Positions 62,888 through 64,000 of a stretch of DNA of 64,000 nt are shown here, piece after piece; the first letter of the stretch is position 1, and each line of letters begins with the position of its first letter. The DNA is taken from positions 62,001 through 126,000 of the forward strand of contig NZ_RBXA01000001.1 of assembly GCF_003634755.1 (NCBI RefSeq), read 5' to 3'. The stretch comes from Flavobacterium limicola. GTDB taxonomy: Bacteria > Bacteroidota > Bacteroidia > Flavobacteriales > Flavobacteriaceae. The translations under genes were made by a program, and so were the position numbers. Below the pieces are notes generated by a model that searched no databases, was not told where the DNA came from, and was given only the letters and a program-made list of their open reading frames with translations.

Positions 62888-63250
62888 ATGAAAAAGATTT
62901 TAATTGTAGATGACGAACCAAACATTGTAATGTCACTGGAATATACTTTCAAAAAGAACAATTTTGAAGTTTTCATAGCGCGCGACGGCCAGGAAGCACT
63001 GGATATTTTACAAAAACAACTTCCGGATGTCATAATTCTGGATGTCATGATGCCTATGGTGGATGGTTTTGCCACATTGGAACAAATAAAAAAAGACGAA
63101 CGACTGCGGCATTGCAAGGTCATTTTCCTTTCAGCAAAAAACAAGGAAAAAGATATTGAAAAAGGACTTTCATTAGGTGCTAATTTATATGTTGTGAAGC
63201 CCTTTTCAGTTAAAAAATTAGTCGATCAAGTTCATGAATTAATTCAATAA
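62888..63250 (+). CDS. single-domain response regulator (receiver only)
   Basis: A 120-residue protein made of one receiver domain. The acidic pocket is Asp8-Asp9, the phospho-acceptor is Asp52 in VIILDVMMP, and Lys104 is in VVKPFS. No DNA-binding or enzymatic output domain is present, unlike CrbR, which carries a LuxR-type HTH. It is in a tight run after the symporter-kinase gene and before the acyl-CoA synthetase. How it alters gene expression is unclear: it may act through another protein. Confidence 0.95.
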   Translation: MKKILIVDDEPNIVMSLEYTFKKNNFEVFIARDGQEALDILQKQLPDVIILDVMMPMVDGFATLEQIKKDERLRHCKVIFLSAKNKEKDIEKGLSLGANLYVVKPFSVKKLVDQVHELIQ

Positions 63251-63266
63251 GAAACAAATTCAACAC

Positions 63267-64000
63267 AATGGAATACAAGGAAATTTATGAGGACAGCATT
63301 GCGCATCCAGAAAAATTCTGGGCAGAACAAGCTGATGCAATTGAGTGGTACAATAAACCGGAGACAATTTTATCGAAAGATGAAAATGGATATCCGCTTT
63401 GGTACAAAGATGGAGAATTGAACATTTGTTATCTGGCGTTAGACAAGCACATTCAGGATGGCTGTGGAGATCAGGTCGCTTTTATTTATGATTCGCCGGT
63501 GACACAAACCGTAAAAAAATACACTTTTTCGGAAGTAAAAACCGAAGTCGCAAAACTCGCGGGAGGCATGCAATCATTGGGATTAAAAAAAGGCGACACC
63601 GCCATAATTTACATGCCCATGATTCCTCAAACTGCTTTCGCGATGTTGGCTTGCGCGAGAATTGGCGTGATCCACTCGGTTGTTTTTGGGGGTTTTGCAC
63701 CACATGAATTGGCTATCAGAATCGACGATTGCAAACCCAGAGCGATTATAACGGCATCATCCGGAATAGAGATTGACCGATTAATTGCTTACAAACCTTT
63801 GGTGGATGAAGCCATTGCACTTGCTTCACACCGACCGAAAAAAGTAATCGTTTTCAATAGAAAATTAGGCGCCAGAATTCCGTTTAAGAAATATGATGTA
63901 GATTACGATGCGTTGGTTTACGGCTCCGAAGAAACGTCTTGTGTTCCTGTTAATTCGAATCATCCGCTGTATATTTTGTACACATCCGGAACTACGGGAA
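63267..64000 (+). CDS. PrpE-like short-chain acyl-CoA synthetase (5' part)
   Basis: The frame starts with MEYKEIYEDSIAHPEKFWAEQ and runs off the window (244 complete codons). It is an ANL-superfamily ligase forming acyl-CoA from a short-chain acid, ATP and CoA. ACAS_N is at the N-terminus; then VIYMPMIPQ-like AIIYMPMIPQ, ACARIGVIHSVVFGGFAPHELAIRIDD and the beginning of the P-loop YTSGTTG. The block RIDDCKPRAIITASSGIE and YKPLVDEAI look more like propionate-CoA ligase (PrpE/ACSS3) than E. coli Acs. Its place after the sensor pair suggests the substrate that is sensed. Confidence 0.9.

Noticed and set aside
1-64000. CRISPR arrays, rRNA operons, prophage or integron
   Set aside because: No regularly spaced repeats, rRNA-like sequence, phage genes or attachment-site pairs were seen.

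Overview
The window is an AT-rich chromosomal segment of a Bacteroidota bacterium, almost certainly a Flavobacterium or close relative. The supporting marks are GLPGLI-family proteins, a PorT-like type IX secretion protein, a TamL-type outer membrane lipoprotein, a CarboxypepD_reg/DUF5686 protein, Bacteroidota promoter boxes (TTG-N19..21-TAnnTTTG) ahead of many genes, and weak or absent Shine-Dalgarno sequences. Most of the window is housekeeping. I see no rRNA, CRISPR array, prophage or intact insertion sequence.

Layout. 1-2.5 kb: the 5' end of a TonB-receptor-like protein and two GLPGLI paralogues, all on the minus strand. 2.6-4.0 kb: an unknown exported protein translationally coupled to a deoxynucleoside kinase. 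4.1-10.5 kb: membrane pyrophosphatase with an odd Cys/Met-rich tail, soluble pyrophosphatase, a DNA glycosylase and a DUF5686 protein. 10.7-13.7 kb: pyruvate dehydrogenase E1 beta, divergent from the electron-transfer flavoprotein genes etfB-etfA. 13.9-16.8 kb: a bifunctional-nuclease-family protein, thyA, a small CBM48-type protein, a 2TM protein and folA. 17.4-22.2 kb: ubiE/menG, porT, an rRNA/tRNA methyltransferase and tamL. 22.3-27.3 kb: fbaA, accD, a MacB/FtsX permease and purH. 27.4-33.0 kb: the rod-shape (elongasome) cluster mreB-mreC-mreD-mrdA-rodA. 33.4-40.8 kb: prc, surE, a small membrane protein, lpxB, an NlpC/P60 lipoprotein and comEC. 40.8-46.8 kb: a peptide-utilisation cluster of a DPP-IV-type peptidase, two POT transporters and a thioredoxin-like protein. 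47.0-49.3 kb: class II HMG-CoA reductase and a GHMP kinase, both mevalonate-pathway type. 49.4-55.6 kb: an envelope operon of coaX, an outer membrane protein, lptC, a small membrane protein, a CNNM/CBS protein and a PpiD-like chaperone. 55.7 kb: tRNA-Phe.

56.2-64.0 kb looks like an accessory carboxylate uptake and activation locus. It holds a solitary InsA-like zinc-finger/HTH protein without a transposase partner, an outer membrane porin, an MHS-type MFS transporter with an extra domain-sized loop, two small membrane proteins, a sodium/solute symporter fused to a histidine kinase (CrbS-like), a receiver-only response regulator, and the start of a PrpE-like short-chain acyl-CoA synthetase. 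This is the best candidate for a little-described system in the window: substrate transport and sensing sit in one protein, and the cognate regulator has no output domain.

Non-coding structure includes two diverged copies of a dispersed hairpin element (7964-8048 plus strand, 11745-11826 minus strand) whose stems are preserved by compensatory changes. There are also many long perfect inverted repeats acting as bidirectional terminators, two of them inside the last codons of genes. Positions and alignments were read by eye; no searches, folding programs or composition calculations were run.
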